From: Bacteroidales bacterium
GTDB taxonomy: Bacteria > Bacteroidota > Bacteroidia > Bacteroidales > UBA932
Direction of reading: 5' to 3'
Assembly (NCBI GenBank): GCA_017651465.1
Contig: JAGCCX010000005.1
Span: 1 to 64,000 of the forward strand
DNA: 64,000 bases
Both the position numbers and the translations under genes were made by a program. This document shows, one piece after another, positions 49,660 to 59,561 of the stretch; position 1 is the first letter of the stretch; each line of letters opens with the position of its first letter. The notes beneath the pieces are model-generated. The model did no database searches and was not told the origin of the DNA. It worked only from the letters and a program-made list of their open reading frames with translations.

Positions 49660-50715
49660 CTATTTCGCTACTATGTATAAATGGGACGTAACTTTGCGTT
49701 CTCCGTTGGCCGTGTCGTCGTCAACGGGATAGTTGACAAGATGCGTTTCCGCATTCCCCTGGCCGGCTATGCAGATGGAGGACGAGCCGCCGCCGTCGAG
49801 GTTGAGGGCGTACTGGGGATTGAAATTCGACACCAGGAAGCCAGTAACTTCCTTTGCGCTCATACCCTCGGAAATGCCGCTCCGGCGCCCGTCGATGACA
49901 ATCATCAGCAGGTGACCGTTCTCGGTGGTGGCGATGACGGTACGGGGGTGGCGTACGCCCTGGTGACGCTGGGGATCTTCGTAGTTGAGTGAATTCAGGT
50001 TTCCGACATACCACACGAATGTCTCACCCACCGGCTCGAAATCGTTGACGAGCATAGGGGCGCTGGTGAGTATGTTGGGTTCCTTGCTGGAATAGTAGAA
50101 ATTGCGCTGGGCTGCGATGGACATATCTTTGCCGTCGTAGCGTATGCGGGGGTCGGTTCCGTCAGTGAAGTACAGGGCTCCTTCGTTCTTCCAGTTGGGT
50201 ACGTCGGTGTCGCCGATGTTGTTGTTGGGCATACACGTCTTGTAGGAACCTGCAATCTTTATGACGATGGAGGCGATCTCGTAACCGCCGTTCATCGCTA
50301 CCAGCGCCTTCGTATTCTTGAAGATGGTGGAGGTGGTGCTGCGGGTAGAATTGTAGGTAAGGCCCAGTTTGTACTTGCCGCCGGACATATCCACGTCGGC
50401 GACGAATATCCTCTGCATAGCTTTGGAGACCGGTTCCTTACCCACAAAACTGTAATAAGTTATGCCGTCGGTGACGCTGGCGGAAGACCAGCCCTCACCG
50501 TGGGGGAGTACAACTTTGCCGCGATTGGCATCCCAAGGGTGAGGCTCCTGCTGCTCTTGCTGTCCGTTGTCATTGCCCGAACCGTTGTTGCCCTGGCCGT
50601 TACCGTTGTGGTTGATTTCGTCAGGACTTGGTATTGAGTAATCGTCCGGCTTCCCGCACGAAAATGCGAGAAGGCAGAGGAGGATCACCCACGAGTATGT
50701 CAATCTGAATTTCAT
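49660..50715 (-). CDS. NAGPA-family phosphodiester-glycosidase lipoprotein
   Basis: A 351-residue lipoprotein (LLAFSCGKPDDYS) with a G/N/Q-rich linker (residues about 36-55) and a single NAGPA/DUF2233 domain. Motifs are ALVAMNGGYEIA, QGVRHPRTVIATT, MIVIDGRRSG, LNLDGGGSSSI and GERKVTSH. It lacks the GLUG helix of its neighbours. Start and stop are within eight bases of the flanking genes. It is clearly homologous to the C-terminal domain of 46716-49652. Substrate unknown; phosphodiester-linked glycans such as teichoic-acid-like or phosphomannan structures are possible. Confidence 0.88.
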   Translation of the reverse strand: MKFRLTYSWVILLCLLAFSCGKPDDYSIPSPDEINHNGNGQGNNGSGNDNGQQEQQEPHPWDANRGKVVLPHGEGWSSASVTDGITYYSFVGKEPVSKAMQRIFVADVDMSGGKYKLGLTYNSTRSTTSTIFKNTKALVAMNGGYEIASIVIKIAGSYKTCMPNNNIGDTDVPNWKNEGALYFTDGTDPRIRYDGKDMSIAAQRNFYYSSKEPNILTSAPMLVNDFEPVGETFVWYVGNLNSLNYEDPQRHQGVRHPRTVIATTENGHLLMIVIDGRRSGISEGMSAKEVTGFLVSNFNPQYALNLDGGGSSSICIAGQGNAETHLVNYPVDDDTANGERKVTSHLYIVAK

Positions 50716-50718
50716 ACT

Positions 50719-52710
50719 TTATTTGAGTTTCGGTACGTCGCCGCTGAAGTCCCAGACTTCGGTGCTCCATCCAAGGCTCTGTGCTACCTGACTGATGGTG
50801 GCGCCTGCGGCGGCTGCCTTGCCGTGATAAGGATAGTTGTGCGTGTTGCCTTCGATCGGTTTGACCACCAGCGGCGTTTCGGGCGAGCTGTTCTCCTGGT
50901 CGTACAGGAGGAAAAGATCGGCGTAATCGCGGAAGTCAAGGTCGGCCTTGCGGTAGCAGTCGGCATAGGTGTTGTGCGTCGCGCCGTAGGCTACGATGGC
51001 ACCGGAAGAATACCAGTCATTGCCGTCAAGACCAGGTCCCAGGTAGGTACGCGTCTTGATGACGTCCTGCCAGGCGATGCAGCCCTTTACTACGTTGCCG
51101 GGCATACGGGTCTCGTTCTGGTCGCCCTTGTCCTGGTTGGCGTGGGCCACTATGCCGCCCACGGAACGCGTTGCCGCAAAGTCTTCCGAGCCGTCAAGCT
51201 TGGCCGTGGAGAAGCAGTTGATGATAGAATCTCCGTCGCCGTTCAGGCCGCCGGCGATGCCGCCGACCCTCTGGTCGCCGCGCACGGTGCCGGAACTCCA
51301 GCAGTTCTGGATGAGGCCTCCCTTGGCGTAGCCGATGAGTCCGCCCACGTAGTTCTTGCCGGAATATACGTCGCAGTCGGCCGAGCAGGCGTTGAGGGTA
51401 CCGTTTCCGATCTGGCCGAACATACCGCCGACTCCGGTCTTGTTGCCGGTGAGGGTGACCTTGCCGTGTACGTGTACGTGGTCTGCTTCACCCTTCAGGT
51501 CGCCGGTTCCGCAATATCCGCCCAGGATACCGCAGCTGGAGTTGTTGCTGCATTCGATTACAGCGTCGGTGAAGCTAACGTTGTAGCACTTGCCGTACAG
51601 GACGCCGAAGAAGCTCGGGTAGCTTGACCAGTCGCACTTGAAGTTGGAAATGGTGTGACCGTCGCCGTTGAAATCGATCTTTTTGTTGAAAGGGGAGGCG
51701 TAGTTGAGAGGCTCCCAGCCGGAAATGCCGGACATATCGATGTCGGCCCCGAGCTTGAAGTAACGTATCTCGTCCGCCACAAGGTCTTCTTTGATGTAGA
51801 GCATCTGCTCGCTCTTGGTGATGATCCAGGGGCTGGCCTCGGTGCCAGCGCCTCCGCTGTAGCGGCCGGTGTTGTACCAGTTGTCGGCAGCGATGGAGAG
51901 TGAGTTGACAAAACCTGCCTTGATGGTCTTGGCCTCGGCGAGGGTAAGGTCGCACAGCCAGTTGTCATCACCGGCTGCTGCAACGAGCTGCAGGGTGGTG
52001 CCGGCGGGAATGGCATCGTCGTGCCACGAGGTCATCAGCCAGGCGGTGAGGGCCTTGTCGGCGGGCAGGGTGCCGTCTTCAATGGCAACCGAAATGGCGT
52101 CTGTCATAGCATCGCCGTTGCCGGAGTGGAAGACCGGGGCGGATGCCTTGATGGTGACACGGTTCACTTTTTCGGTGCCTGCAGGCATAATGGCGGATAT
52201 CTTGATCACGCCGCCCTGCTTGAATGTCGCTCCGTTGGAGCTCGCCCAGGCGGGACTGAATTCAAAGCTGCTTATGGACTTAAGGCCCTGAAGCGCAGCA
52301 AAATACTGCAGATGGTCCTTGCTTGATGCGCTCTTCTGGGCCTGTTCGGCGAAGGAAAGTGCTTCAAGGTCGGGCAGGTTCATCGAGCCGGGGTAAACAA
52401 TGGAGAAGACGTCTCCTGTGGCGGGCTTGCCGGAGAAGGTAGCCTTCTTGGCGGTGAAGCCCTCGTTGATGGAGAGGACAGACGAAGTGGAACCGATGAG
52501 GTTTATGGCGTCGCCTTCTTCCCAAGCCCAGGAGAGGCCTTCTGCGCCTTCCCTGTCGGCTGCCGCTACACGGGTAAGGGCGTCGGGCAGGGTTGCGCTG
52601 ACGGTAATCTTTTGTGCGGGAGCAGGAATGTCGCTGCCCTGTTTGTTGCAAGCACAGGCCACGGACAGTGCGAGTCCGATGGCAAGAATTGATTTAATAT
52701 ACTGTTTCAT
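50719..52710 (-). CDS. GLUG/beta-helix surface lipoprotein E
   Basis: A 663-residue lipoprotein (SVACACNKQGSD). The N-terminal domain is fimbrillin-like (ATLPDALTRVAAADREG, WAWEEGDAINLIG). The beta-helix begins at WIITKSEQMLYI and FKLGADIDMSG, with GLUG repeats (GVGGMFGQIGNG, YVGGLIGYAKGG, RVGGIAGGLNGDGD) and a tail of WDFSGDVPKLK. The C-terminal part matches lipoprotein A (37991-39973) almost residue for residue over about 150 residues (DKGDQNETRMPGNVVKGCIA, NDWYSSGAIVAYGATHNTYA), pointing to recent duplication or gene conversion. The N-terminal domains differ more. Confidence 0.8.
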   Translation of the reverse strand: MKQYIKSILAIGLALSVACACNKQGSDIPAPAQKITVSATLPDALTRVAAADREGAEGLSWAWEEGDAINLIGSTSSVLSINEGFTAKKATFSGKPATGDVFSIVYPGSMNLPDLEALSFAEQAQKSASSKDHLQYFAALQGLKSISSFEFSPAWASSNGATFKQGGVIKISAIMPAGTEKVNRVTIKASAPVFHSGNGDAMTDAISVAIEDGTLPADKALTAWLMTSWHDDAIPAGTTLQLVAAAGDDNWLCDLTLAEAKTIKAGFVNSLSIAADNWYNTGRYSGGAGTEASPWIITKSEQMLYIKEDLVADEIRYFKLGADIDMSGISGWEPLNYASPFNKKIDFNGDGHTISNFKCDWSSYPSFFGVLYGKCYNVSFTDAVIECSNNSSCGILGGYCGTGDLKGEADHVHVHGKVTLTGNKTGVGGMFGQIGNGTLNACSADCDVYSGKNYVGGLIGYAKGGLIQNCWSSGTVRGDQRVGGIAGGLNGDGDSIINCFSTAKLDGSEDFAATRSVGGIVAHANQDKGDQNETRMPGNVVKGCIAWQDVIKTRTYLGPGLDGNDWYSSGAIVAYGATHNTYADCYRKADLDFRDYADLFLLYDQENSSPETPLVVKPIEGNTHNYPYHGKAAAAGATISQVAQSLGWSTEVWDFSGDVPKLK

Positions 52711-52722
52711 ACCGGCGCGTGC

Positions 52723-54447
52723 TTAATTGAGTTTGTTTTCATCCCAGTCGCCTATGCCGCCCTCGCCGTTGACATCTTCAACTGGCACGAAGGTGGCGTC
52801 TGCCTTGATAACGGGCAGTTCGCCGCTGAAATCCCATACGCTGTCGCTCCAGCCAAGACCCTTGGCCACCTCTGAGAGACTCTTGCCGGCAGGGGCTACC
52901 TTGCCGTGGTAGGGGAAGTTGTAGCTGGCTCCGGACACCGTGTTCACCATCAGGGGTGAATTGGGAGAGGAGTCGTCCTGGTCGTAGATTGCGAAGGCGT
53001 CGGAATAGTCGAAGAAGATAGCCGTGTTGTAGGCGGCGTCGCTCCTGCGCAGGCATCCGATATGGGTGTTGTTCAGGGAGGTATAGCCTACTACCATACC
53101 GATGCTGTAGTGGCTGAGGTCGCCGGCGACGGTGGAGTTGGCCTTGATTTCTTCGTTCCAGGCGATGCAGTTCATAAACGTATTGTCGGGGTGGGACAGG
53201 TCGGGAGTGCCGTCGGCATTGTCGAGGTTGTAGAAACCGCCGATGCCGCCCAGGGCAAAGCCGCCGTAAACCTTGGCCGTACTGTAGCAGTTGATGATCT
53301 GCACGCCGGTTCCGGTCTTGTCGGTGCCTCCGCCGATACCGCCCACTCGTTGGGCTCCGGTGACGGTTCCTGCCGACCAGCAGTCGGTTACGATGCAGTC
53401 GGTCTTGGCATAGCCGTAGATGCCGCCGACATAGTTCCTGCCGGAGGTAACGATGCAGTCGGCCGAGCTGGCCATTATGGTTGCGTTGCCCAGGGTTCCG
53501 AACATACCGCCCACGCCGGTCTTGTTGCCGGTGAGGGTGACGCTGCCGTTGACGTGTACACGCATAACTTCGCAGTGGACGGCACCCGAGCCGCCGTAAC
53601 CGCCGAGGATTCCGCATCCGGAGTCGCCGCCGCTCTCGATGACCGCGTCAAGGAAGGTGACGTCGTGGCAGTAGCCGTTCATAACTCCGAAGAAGCTGGG
53701 ATAGCTGGCGAAGTCGCAGTGGAATCCGGTGATGGTGTGTCCTGCGCCGTCGAAATCGATAGCCTTGTCGTACGGCGACTGGTAGTTGAGAGGTATCCAG
53801 TTGTCGATGCCGGACATATCGATGTCGTTGGCCAGGCGGAAATAGACCATCTCCTCGGAGCTGAGTTTATCGCTCATCTTGGCCATATCTTCGGGCGTGG
53901 CCAGGATGTAGGGATACTCCTTGGATCCGTCGCCGCCCTCGGGGCCGGTATTTACCTGAATCACCTTAAGATAGGCGACAGGAGAGGAGCTGAATTCCCA
54001 GTTGTCGGTGCCAACGACTTTGTCGATGGTTATGGGAAGGACATAAGGCTTGTTGTCTTCCAGGCCGGTGGCTGTGACGCGTATCCTGGCAGTAGTGGAA
54101 GCCTTGTTGTATTTGGGGAGCATAACCTCGTTCTTGGTGAATTCGAAAGCGGAAGACGGAAGCATCTCGCAAGATGTACCGTTGGCGCTGTTGTATGCGG
54201 CCACCGCATCGGGATCGACCTTGAAAGACATCGAAATGTACATATCCGACACCTCCTGCGCGCAGGCACGGAGGTCGATGCTCTTGGACTTTCCGGGAAG
54301 GAGCTCGATGGGCTCGCCTGAAGCGGGAATGCTGGTGTAGAAGACGCCCTTCATTTTGGATACCGGCGCTTCGGGAGCTTTTTTGGTGCAGGAGAAGAGC
54401 AGCAGCGTTAGCGCGAAAGCTGACAGGTAAGTAAATAATTTCTTCAT
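52723..54447 (-). CDS. DUF1735-like plus GLUG beta-helix lipoprotein F
   Basis: A 574-residue lipoprotein (LLLFSCTKKAPEA). Unlike the other members, the N-terminal domain looks like DUF1735 (KVDPDAVAAYNSANGTSCEM), the type commonly encoded after SusD. The GLUG helix then follows (FRLANDIDMSGIDNW, GVGGMFGTLGNA, YVGGIYGYAKTD, RVGGIGGGTDK), and the family phrase WDFSGELPVIK lies near the end with a 27-residue acidic extension. It is the first lipoprotein after SusD, 12 bases downstream. Confidence 0.8.
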   Translation of the reverse strand: MKKLFTYLSAFALTLLLFSCTKKAPEAPVSKMKGVFYTSIPASGEPIELLPGKSKSIDLRACAQEVSDMYISMSFKVDPDAVAAYNSANGTSCEMLPSSAFEFTKNEVMLPKYNKASTTARIRVTATGLEDNKPYVLPITIDKVVGTDNWEFSSSPVAYLKVIQVNTGPEGGDGSKEYPYILATPEDMAKMSDKLSSEEMVYFRLANDIDMSGIDNWIPLNYQSPYDKAIDFDGAGHTITGFHCDFASYPSFFGVMNGYCHDVTFLDAVIESGGDSGCGILGGYGGSGAVHCEVMRVHVNGSVTLTGNKTGVGGMFGTLGNATIMASSADCIVTSGRNYVGGIYGYAKTDCIVTDCWSAGTVTGAQRVGGIGGGTDKTGTGVQIINCYSTAKVYGGFALGGIGGFYNLDNADGTPDLSHPDNTFMNCIAWNEEIKANSTVAGDLSHYSIGMVVGYTSLNNTHIGCLRRSDAAYNTAIFFDYSDAFAIYDQDDSSPNSPLMVNTVSGASYNFPYHGKVAPAGKSLSEVAKGLGWSDSVWDFSGELPVIKADATFVPVEDVNGEGGIGDWDENKLN

Positions 54448-54459
54448 TGTGCAGTCCGT

Positions 54460-56262
54460 TTAGAAGTTAAGTCCGTCGTTCCAGCCGGGGTTCTGGGTAA
54501 GAGCGCCGCCGGTAAGGTTGCGGTCGTCGGTGGGGATGGGATACAGGTAATCCTTGTTCTCGTCCCAGTTGCGCAAGATGTTCTTATGCAGCCATACAAG
54601 ACCGGAGTTACCGTCGGTGAGGAAGATTTCGTCGTTCAGCTTCTTGGTGCTCGAAGCATTGGAAGAAGAAGCCGTCTCGAATATCTCGATGTCGTTGGTG
54701 CTGTTGCCGTCCACGTCGTACACGCCCGTGCCGGGGAAGTACATTCCGTAGAAAGGAGCCTCGAATACCTTGCCCTCTTTCCAGCGGATGACATCGTAGT
54801 AGCGGTATCCTTCCTGGGCGAGCTCGATGGCGCGCTCGCGGCGGACCTCGAGAATCACGCCCTTGTTAGGGTCGGAAAGCAGCACGGGGCTCTGGTAGCC
54901 ACCCCAGGAGGCGTCGGTGAGGAACGGATCGGGGTTGGCGTTGGCCTCGCTCAGCGACAAGCTTGCGGAGATGCCGCCGCGCTTGCGTAACTGGTTGATG
55001 GTGAGATCGATGTCGGCCTGGGTAATGGTCCCGGCTTCGGCAACTGCCTCTATGTAGTTCAGCAATACCTCCGAGGAACGGAAGAGAATCAGGTCGATGT
55101 CGGAGGCGTTGTTGGTGTCCTGGTCAACCGTGGTTACGTATTTGTCGGGATGGTAACCGGAGAAAGTGACCTTGAAATCGGGGGATGTGGTGCTGCTCTC
55201 GCCCATACGCTTGTACCCGGGGGTGCGGATGCTGGCGGCCAGACGGGTGTCCCTGTCCTTCACTTCCTGCTGGAAGTCCATAGTCTGCCAGCCCTGTTTG
55301 TCGGTGAAGCGTGAGCCGTCCTTCATAAGGTAGCTGGCAATGAGCTTCTTGGTTACGGAAGGGCAGCCCCTGGAACCGGTGTTCATCGTGCTTCCGGAGT
55401 TGTGGTAGGCGCCGTAGGTCTTGTTGTAGTCGCGGGCCAGGATCACCTCGTCCATAAGGTCGGAGGCATTCATCGTGTGGAACAGCTCGAAGTAGCTCGG
55501 ATGCAGGCCGTAACCGCTGGTCTGGATGAATTCGAGCGATACCTTGGCACATTCGTTCAAGTACCACTTGTAGTCGTGTGCATCGGCGGGGAGGGTGCTC
55601 AGGAACACGTCGCCCGCGTGATATTTACGGAAGGTGCCTTCGAACAGGAGGACGCGTGACTTGAGGGCCATTGCGGTCCATTTGGTCACTTCGTACACGT
55701 TCTTGTCGGTCGGGAGGTTGTCTATGGCAAAATCAAGGTCTTCGATCATCTTGCCCAGGATGAACTCGCGGGAGTCGCGGGGACGGTTGAGCTTTTCCTT
55801 TTCGGTAGAGCCGACCACGCTGTCGTACCAGGGAACATCGCCGAAGCGCTTGACTTTATTGAAATAGAAATATGCGCGGAAGAACCTTCCGAGGGCCTCG
55901 TACTTGGCCTGCACCGCGGCATCGGGGCAGTGTGTCAGGTTCTCAAGCAGGGTGTTGATGTTTCGGAGAGCGCCCCAGCTCCAGCCGCTTCCGCTGGCGG
56001 GAATGGTACGTTTGCCCATTTCCTCGTTGGACATATTGTTCTGGGTGTAGTGGTCGTCGTTCGAAACGTACAGGTCGCCTTCGGGGAACGCCTCGTAGAA
56101 AACTATGGCGAATGCTTTGAGCTCGCCCTCGTTCTTGAAGTAGGTGTCCGGAGTCATCTTGTCCAGAGGCACGGCGTCCAGAAGGTCGTCACAGCCGGAA
56201 AATGCGAACCCGGCAAGCATTAACATCAAGGAGTATAATATCTTTTTCATTGCAGGATTCAT
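54460..56262 (-). CDS. SusD/RagB-family lipoprotein
   Basis: A 600-residue SusD homologue (GFAFSGCDDLLDAVPLDKM). Typical landmarks are ALGRFFRAYFYFNKVKRFGD, VPWYD and, near the C-terminus, AQEGYRYYDVIRWKEGK. Its first ATG overlaps the SusC stop by one base (TAATG); an ATG four codons later is also possible. It partners the following SusC in an outer-membrane complex. Confidence 0.95.
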   Translation of the reverse strand: MNPAMKKILYSLMLMLAGFAFSGCDDLLDAVPLDKMTPDTYFKNEGELKAFAIVFYEAFPEGDLYVSNDDHYTQNNMSNEEMGKRTIPASGSGWSWGALRNINTLLENLTHCPDAAVQAKYEALGRFFRAYFYFNKVKRFGDVPWYDSVVGSTEKEKLNRPRDSREFILGKMIEDLDFAIDNLPTDKNVYEVTKWTAMALKSRVLLFEGTFRKYHAGDVFLSTLPADAHDYKWYLNECAKVSLEFIQTSGYGLHPSYFELFHTMNASDLMDEVILARDYNKTYGAYHNSGSTMNTGSRGCPSVTKKLIASYLMKDGSRFTDKQGWQTMDFQQEVKDRDTRLAASIRTPGYKRMGESSTTSPDFKVTFSGYHPDKYVTTVDQDTNNASDIDLILFRSSEVLLNYIEAVAEAGTITQADIDLTINQLRKRGGISASLSLSEANANPDPFLTDASWGGYQSPVLLSDPNKGVILEVRRERAIELAQEGYRYYDVIRWKEGKVFEAPFYGMYFPGTGVYDVDGNSTNDIEIFETASSSNASSTKKLNDEIFLTDGNSGLVWLHKNILRNWDENKDYLYPIPTDDRNLTGGALTQNPGWNDGLNF

Positions 56263-59200
56263 TAGAGGGTTATGTCAATGCCGAAGATGAAATTCTTCTG
56301 CCAGGGATACACGCGTCCGGTACCGCCCGTCTGGGCAAGTTCGGGATCGACGTATTTGCCGTGAAGGCCGGGCGCCCAGTAGAAGAGGTTCTCGCCGGTG
56401 AAATAGAAACGCAGTTTCTGGATGGAAACTTTCTTGGTGAGTTTGTCGGGAAGAGTGTAACCGAAGGTGAGGTTCTTCAGTCGCAGGTAACCGATGTTCT
56501 GCAGGTAGCGGTCGTTGTTGACGCCCAGTGGACGGGTGTCGTTCATTGCCACGTAGCCGTGAGGGCGGGGATAGTATGCATTGGGGTTCTCCTCGCTCCA
56601 GCAGTCGGCAAGGAAGTCCCTGGGTACGAAGGTCTGGTAAGGACGGTCATACAGGAACCAGAAAGACCTGAAGCCTGCCGGCGGATACCAGTCCATATGG
56701 CCGATACCCTGGAAGAATACGCCGAGGTCGAAGCCGTTCCAGGAGGCGTTCAGATTGAGACCGTAGTTGTAACGGGGCTGGCTGTTGCCTATAATCTGCC
56801 AGTCGCCGCTCTTGCCCACTCTCTCTTCGCCTTTGTTGATCGCAAGGTCGCCGTCGAGGTCGGCGAACTTCATTTCGCCGGCGTACAGGCCGTTGGGCGA
56901 AGCCGTGGTGGTGGGGAAGATCTGGGAGTCGTTAACCTTGGACTGGTCGATGTTGTATGCGGCCGCTTCGGCGTCGGTGGCGAAGAGGCCATCTACGTGG
57001 TAGCCCCAGATGTCGCCGTACTTCATACCTTCCCAGTAAGTCTTGGCAAAGAGCTTGTCGGGGTTGTTGAAGCGGGTGATGTGCGAAACGTAGTCGCTGA
57101 ACACCAGGCTGGCGCCGTAGTTGAAAGGCTTTCCGCCCAGCTTGAAGGAATCTCTCCAGCCCAGGGTAAGCTCATAACCTTTGGTGCGCAGGTCGGCGGT
57201 GTTCTCCTTGGGGACGCTGGCGCCGAACACTGCGGGCAGGGGCTCACCTGCGGTAAGCATATCCTTGGTGTCGCGGATATAACCTTCTGCGCTGAATTCC
57301 AAACGGTTGCCCAGGAAGGAAAGGTCGATGCCCAGGTTGCTCTGGATGGAGCGTTCCCAGGTAAGACCGGAAGAAACCGGAGCAGAGAGCGTGGCCTGAG
57401 GCAGGTTGGCTCCGCCCAGAAGGTAAGCCGACTTGCCGCTTGTGCTGACAGTTTGGATGGCAGGATAGTAGGAGTCCATCTGCTGGTTGCCGAGCTGACC
57501 GTATGAGAAACGTATCTTGGCGTTGTCCCACCAGGTCTTAAGCGGCTGGAAGAAAGGCTCTTCGGAAAGTCTCCAACCAACTGAGAAGGAAGGGGAGAAC
57601 ACCCAGCGGTGTCCGCGGAGGAAGCGGGACGATCCGTCGTAGCGGGCGTTCACCTCCAGGAGGTAACGACCCTTGTAGTCGTAGTTGATACGGGAGAAGT
57701 AACCTGCGGTCTTGAGTTCATTCTGACCGCCGCCGGTCTCCATACGTTTCTTGCCGTCGGGATCGGCCGGATCGGGGCCGACCAGGTTCTGGTCGTTAAG
57801 CGAAGTGGAGTACAGGTTGTAACCCTTGGCAGAGAGATCCTTGATCCAGCGGTATTCGTAGTTGACACCGGCCATAATCTTGAAGTTGTGGGCGTTTGCC
57901 CAGCTGTGCTCGTAAGTGCCGTAAAGGTTGTAAACCTGATAGGTATCGGTATTGCCCTGTTCGCTGAGAGTATCGTAGAAGCCTTCTTTGTCGTCCTTGA
58001 CCAGATACTCCAGGGGATATTTCGAATAATCTCCCACCACGGAGCGGTTGAGGTAGCGCTTGTACCTGAATGTATAGGTGTAGTCTCCCTTGATGGTAAG
58101 TCCCTTGAGAGGGGTCAGGGTGAAATCTACAGTCTCGCCTATGTTGTCCACGTGGTCGTCGTTGAAATGATCGCTGTTCAGGAGCATCATCAAGCCGTCC
58201 ATAATCTCATAGCCGTTGTACTTGGTCAGGTACACGTTGGAGCCGTCCGGATTGTATGCCGGGTAGCTGGCGAGGGCGTGTACTGTACTCTTGCCGAAGT
58301 TGTTGGTGATGGTGGCCTGTCCGGGATAAAAGTAGGCGCTGTTAAAATATGTGGTATTGGAGCCGATGCGGAGCCAGTCGGTCACATCGAAGGAGATCTT
58401 GGCGCGCAGGTTCACCCTCTTGTAATTGTCGGGATTGTCTTTGAACATACCCTGCTCGTAGGTGTAACCTCCGGATACCAGATACTTGACGGCGTTGGTG
58501 GCGCCGCTCATCGTGATCATATGGCTGGTGGTGGGCTTGATGTCGTTGTAAAGCACGTGGTACCAGTCGGTGTTGGCGTAATAGTTATAGACATCCTTGC
58601 CATCCACGTTGCTGACCACGACCCACGGACGCTCGGGGTTTTCCACCACGTCGTTACGGCGGGCCCATAGCTCCTGCATATCGGTGTCGGAGTAGTTGGC
58701 GTACATTGTGCCGGGGCTGTAACGTGACCAGAACAGGTTGGTGGTGTACACGTGGTCGTAACCGCGTGATTCGAAGTCCGTGCTGGTGGTAGGTGCAGTA
58801 ACGCCGAAACGGCCGCTGTACGAAATCTTGGCGCGTCCGTCTTTTTCTTTGGTACCGCTCTTGGTGGTGACGAGCACCACGCCGGCGGAACCTTTGGCTC
58901 CATAGATTGCAGCCGCCGCGGCATCCTTGATGACGGAAATATTGTCCACGTCGGCAGGATTCACATATTGGATATCACCCTCCACACCGTCTATCAAGAC
59001 CAGAGGGGAACCGCCGTTGATGGAGTTCCAACCGCGGATGTTCAGGTTGACGGGCTGGCCGGGACGACCCGATCCTGAGGTGACGTTAAGCCCCGGGACG
59101 GTACCCTGAAGCATATGGCCCACATCCAGCGCGGCGCGGTCTTGAAGGGCTTCGGATTTGATGACGGAAACGGCACCGGTCAGGTTCTCCTTCTTCTGAG

Positions 59201-59531
59201 TACCATAACCGACGGCTACGGCCTCCCCGAGCATAAAGCTGTCTTCTTCCAACCTGAGTGAGAGTTGGGCCTGGCCGTTCACCGGTACGTAAAGAGTTTT
59301 GTACCCTAAAGCCGAAATCTCGAGGGTGGCGTCGGAGGGTACGTTTATGCTGAACGCACCATCCAGGTCGGTGACTGCATTGGCACCCGAGGAACTCACG
59401 ACTGCCCCGATTACGGGGCCTTCCGAGTCGGTCACGGTACCACGCACCGTCATCTTCTGGCCGTAAGCGCCAAAAGAAACCGCCATACCCAGCAGAGTGG
59501 CTAGTACAATGAACAGTTTTTTGTGTTGCAT
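56262..59531 (-). CDS. SusC/RagA-type TonB-dependent transporter
   Basis: A 1089-residue outer-membrane transporter with signal peptide, CarboxypepD-regulatory-like domain (VRGTVTDSEGPVIGAVVSS), plug (MLQGTVPGLNVTSGSGRPGQ, VIKDAAAAAIYGAKGSAG) and barrel. It is the first gene of the GLUG-lipoprotein locus and is divergent from a SusR-like regulator, the usual arrangement for a regulated SusC/SusD operon. Confidence 0.96.
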   Translation of the reverse strand: MQHKKLFIVLATLLGMAVSFGAYGQKMTVRGTVTDSEGPVIGAVVSSSGANAVTDLDGAFSINVPSDATLEISALGYKTLYVPVNGQAQLSLRLEEDSFMLGEAVAVGYGTQKKENLTGAVSVIKSEALQDRAALDVGHMLQGTVPGLNVTSGSGRPGQPVNLNIRGWNSINGGSPLVLIDGVEGDIQYVNPADVDNISVIKDAAAAAIYGAKGSAGVVLVTTKSGTKEKDGRAKISYSGRFGVTAPTTSTDFESRGYDHVYTTNLFWSRYSPGTMYANYSDTDMQELWARRNDVVENPERPWVVVSNVDGKDVYNYYANTDWYHVLYNDIKPTTSHMITMSGATNAVKYLVSGGYTYEQGMFKDNPDNYKRVNLRAKISFDVTDWLRIGSNTTYFNSAYFYPGQATITNNFGKSTVHALASYPAYNPDGSNVYLTKYNGYEIMDGLMMLLNSDHFNDDHVDNIGETVDFTLTPLKGLTIKGDYTYTFRYKRYLNRSVVGDYSKYPLEYLVKDDKEGFYDTLSEQGNTDTYQVYNLYGTYEHSWANAHNFKIMAGVNYEYRWIKDLSAKGYNLYSTSLNDQNLVGPDPADPDGKKRMETGGGQNELKTAGYFSRINYDYKGRYLLEVNARYDGSSRFLRGHRWVFSPSFSVGWRLSEEPFFQPLKTWWDNAKIRFSYGQLGNQQMDSYYPAIQTVSTSGKSAYLLGGANLPQATLSAPVSSGLTWERSIQSNLGIDLSFLGNRLEFSAEGYIRDTKDMLTAGEPLPAVFGASVPKENTADLRTKGYELTLGWRDSFKLGGKPFNYGASLVFSDYVSHITRFNNPDKLFAKTYWEGMKYGDIWGYHVDGLFATDAEAAAYNIDQSKVNDSQIFPTTTASPNGLYAGEMKFADLDGDLAINKGEERVGKSGDWQIIGNSQPRYNYGLNLNASWNGFDLGVFFQGIGHMDWYPPAGFRSFWFLYDRPYQTFVPRDFLADCWSEENPNAYYPRPHGYVAMNDTRPLGVNNDRYLQNIGYLRLKNLTFGYTLPDKLTKKVSIQKLRFYFTGENLFYWAPGLHGKYVDPELAQTGGTGRVYPWQKNFIFGIDITL

Positions 59532-59561
59532 GGTTTAAGAAATGATTATAGTTATAGGACC

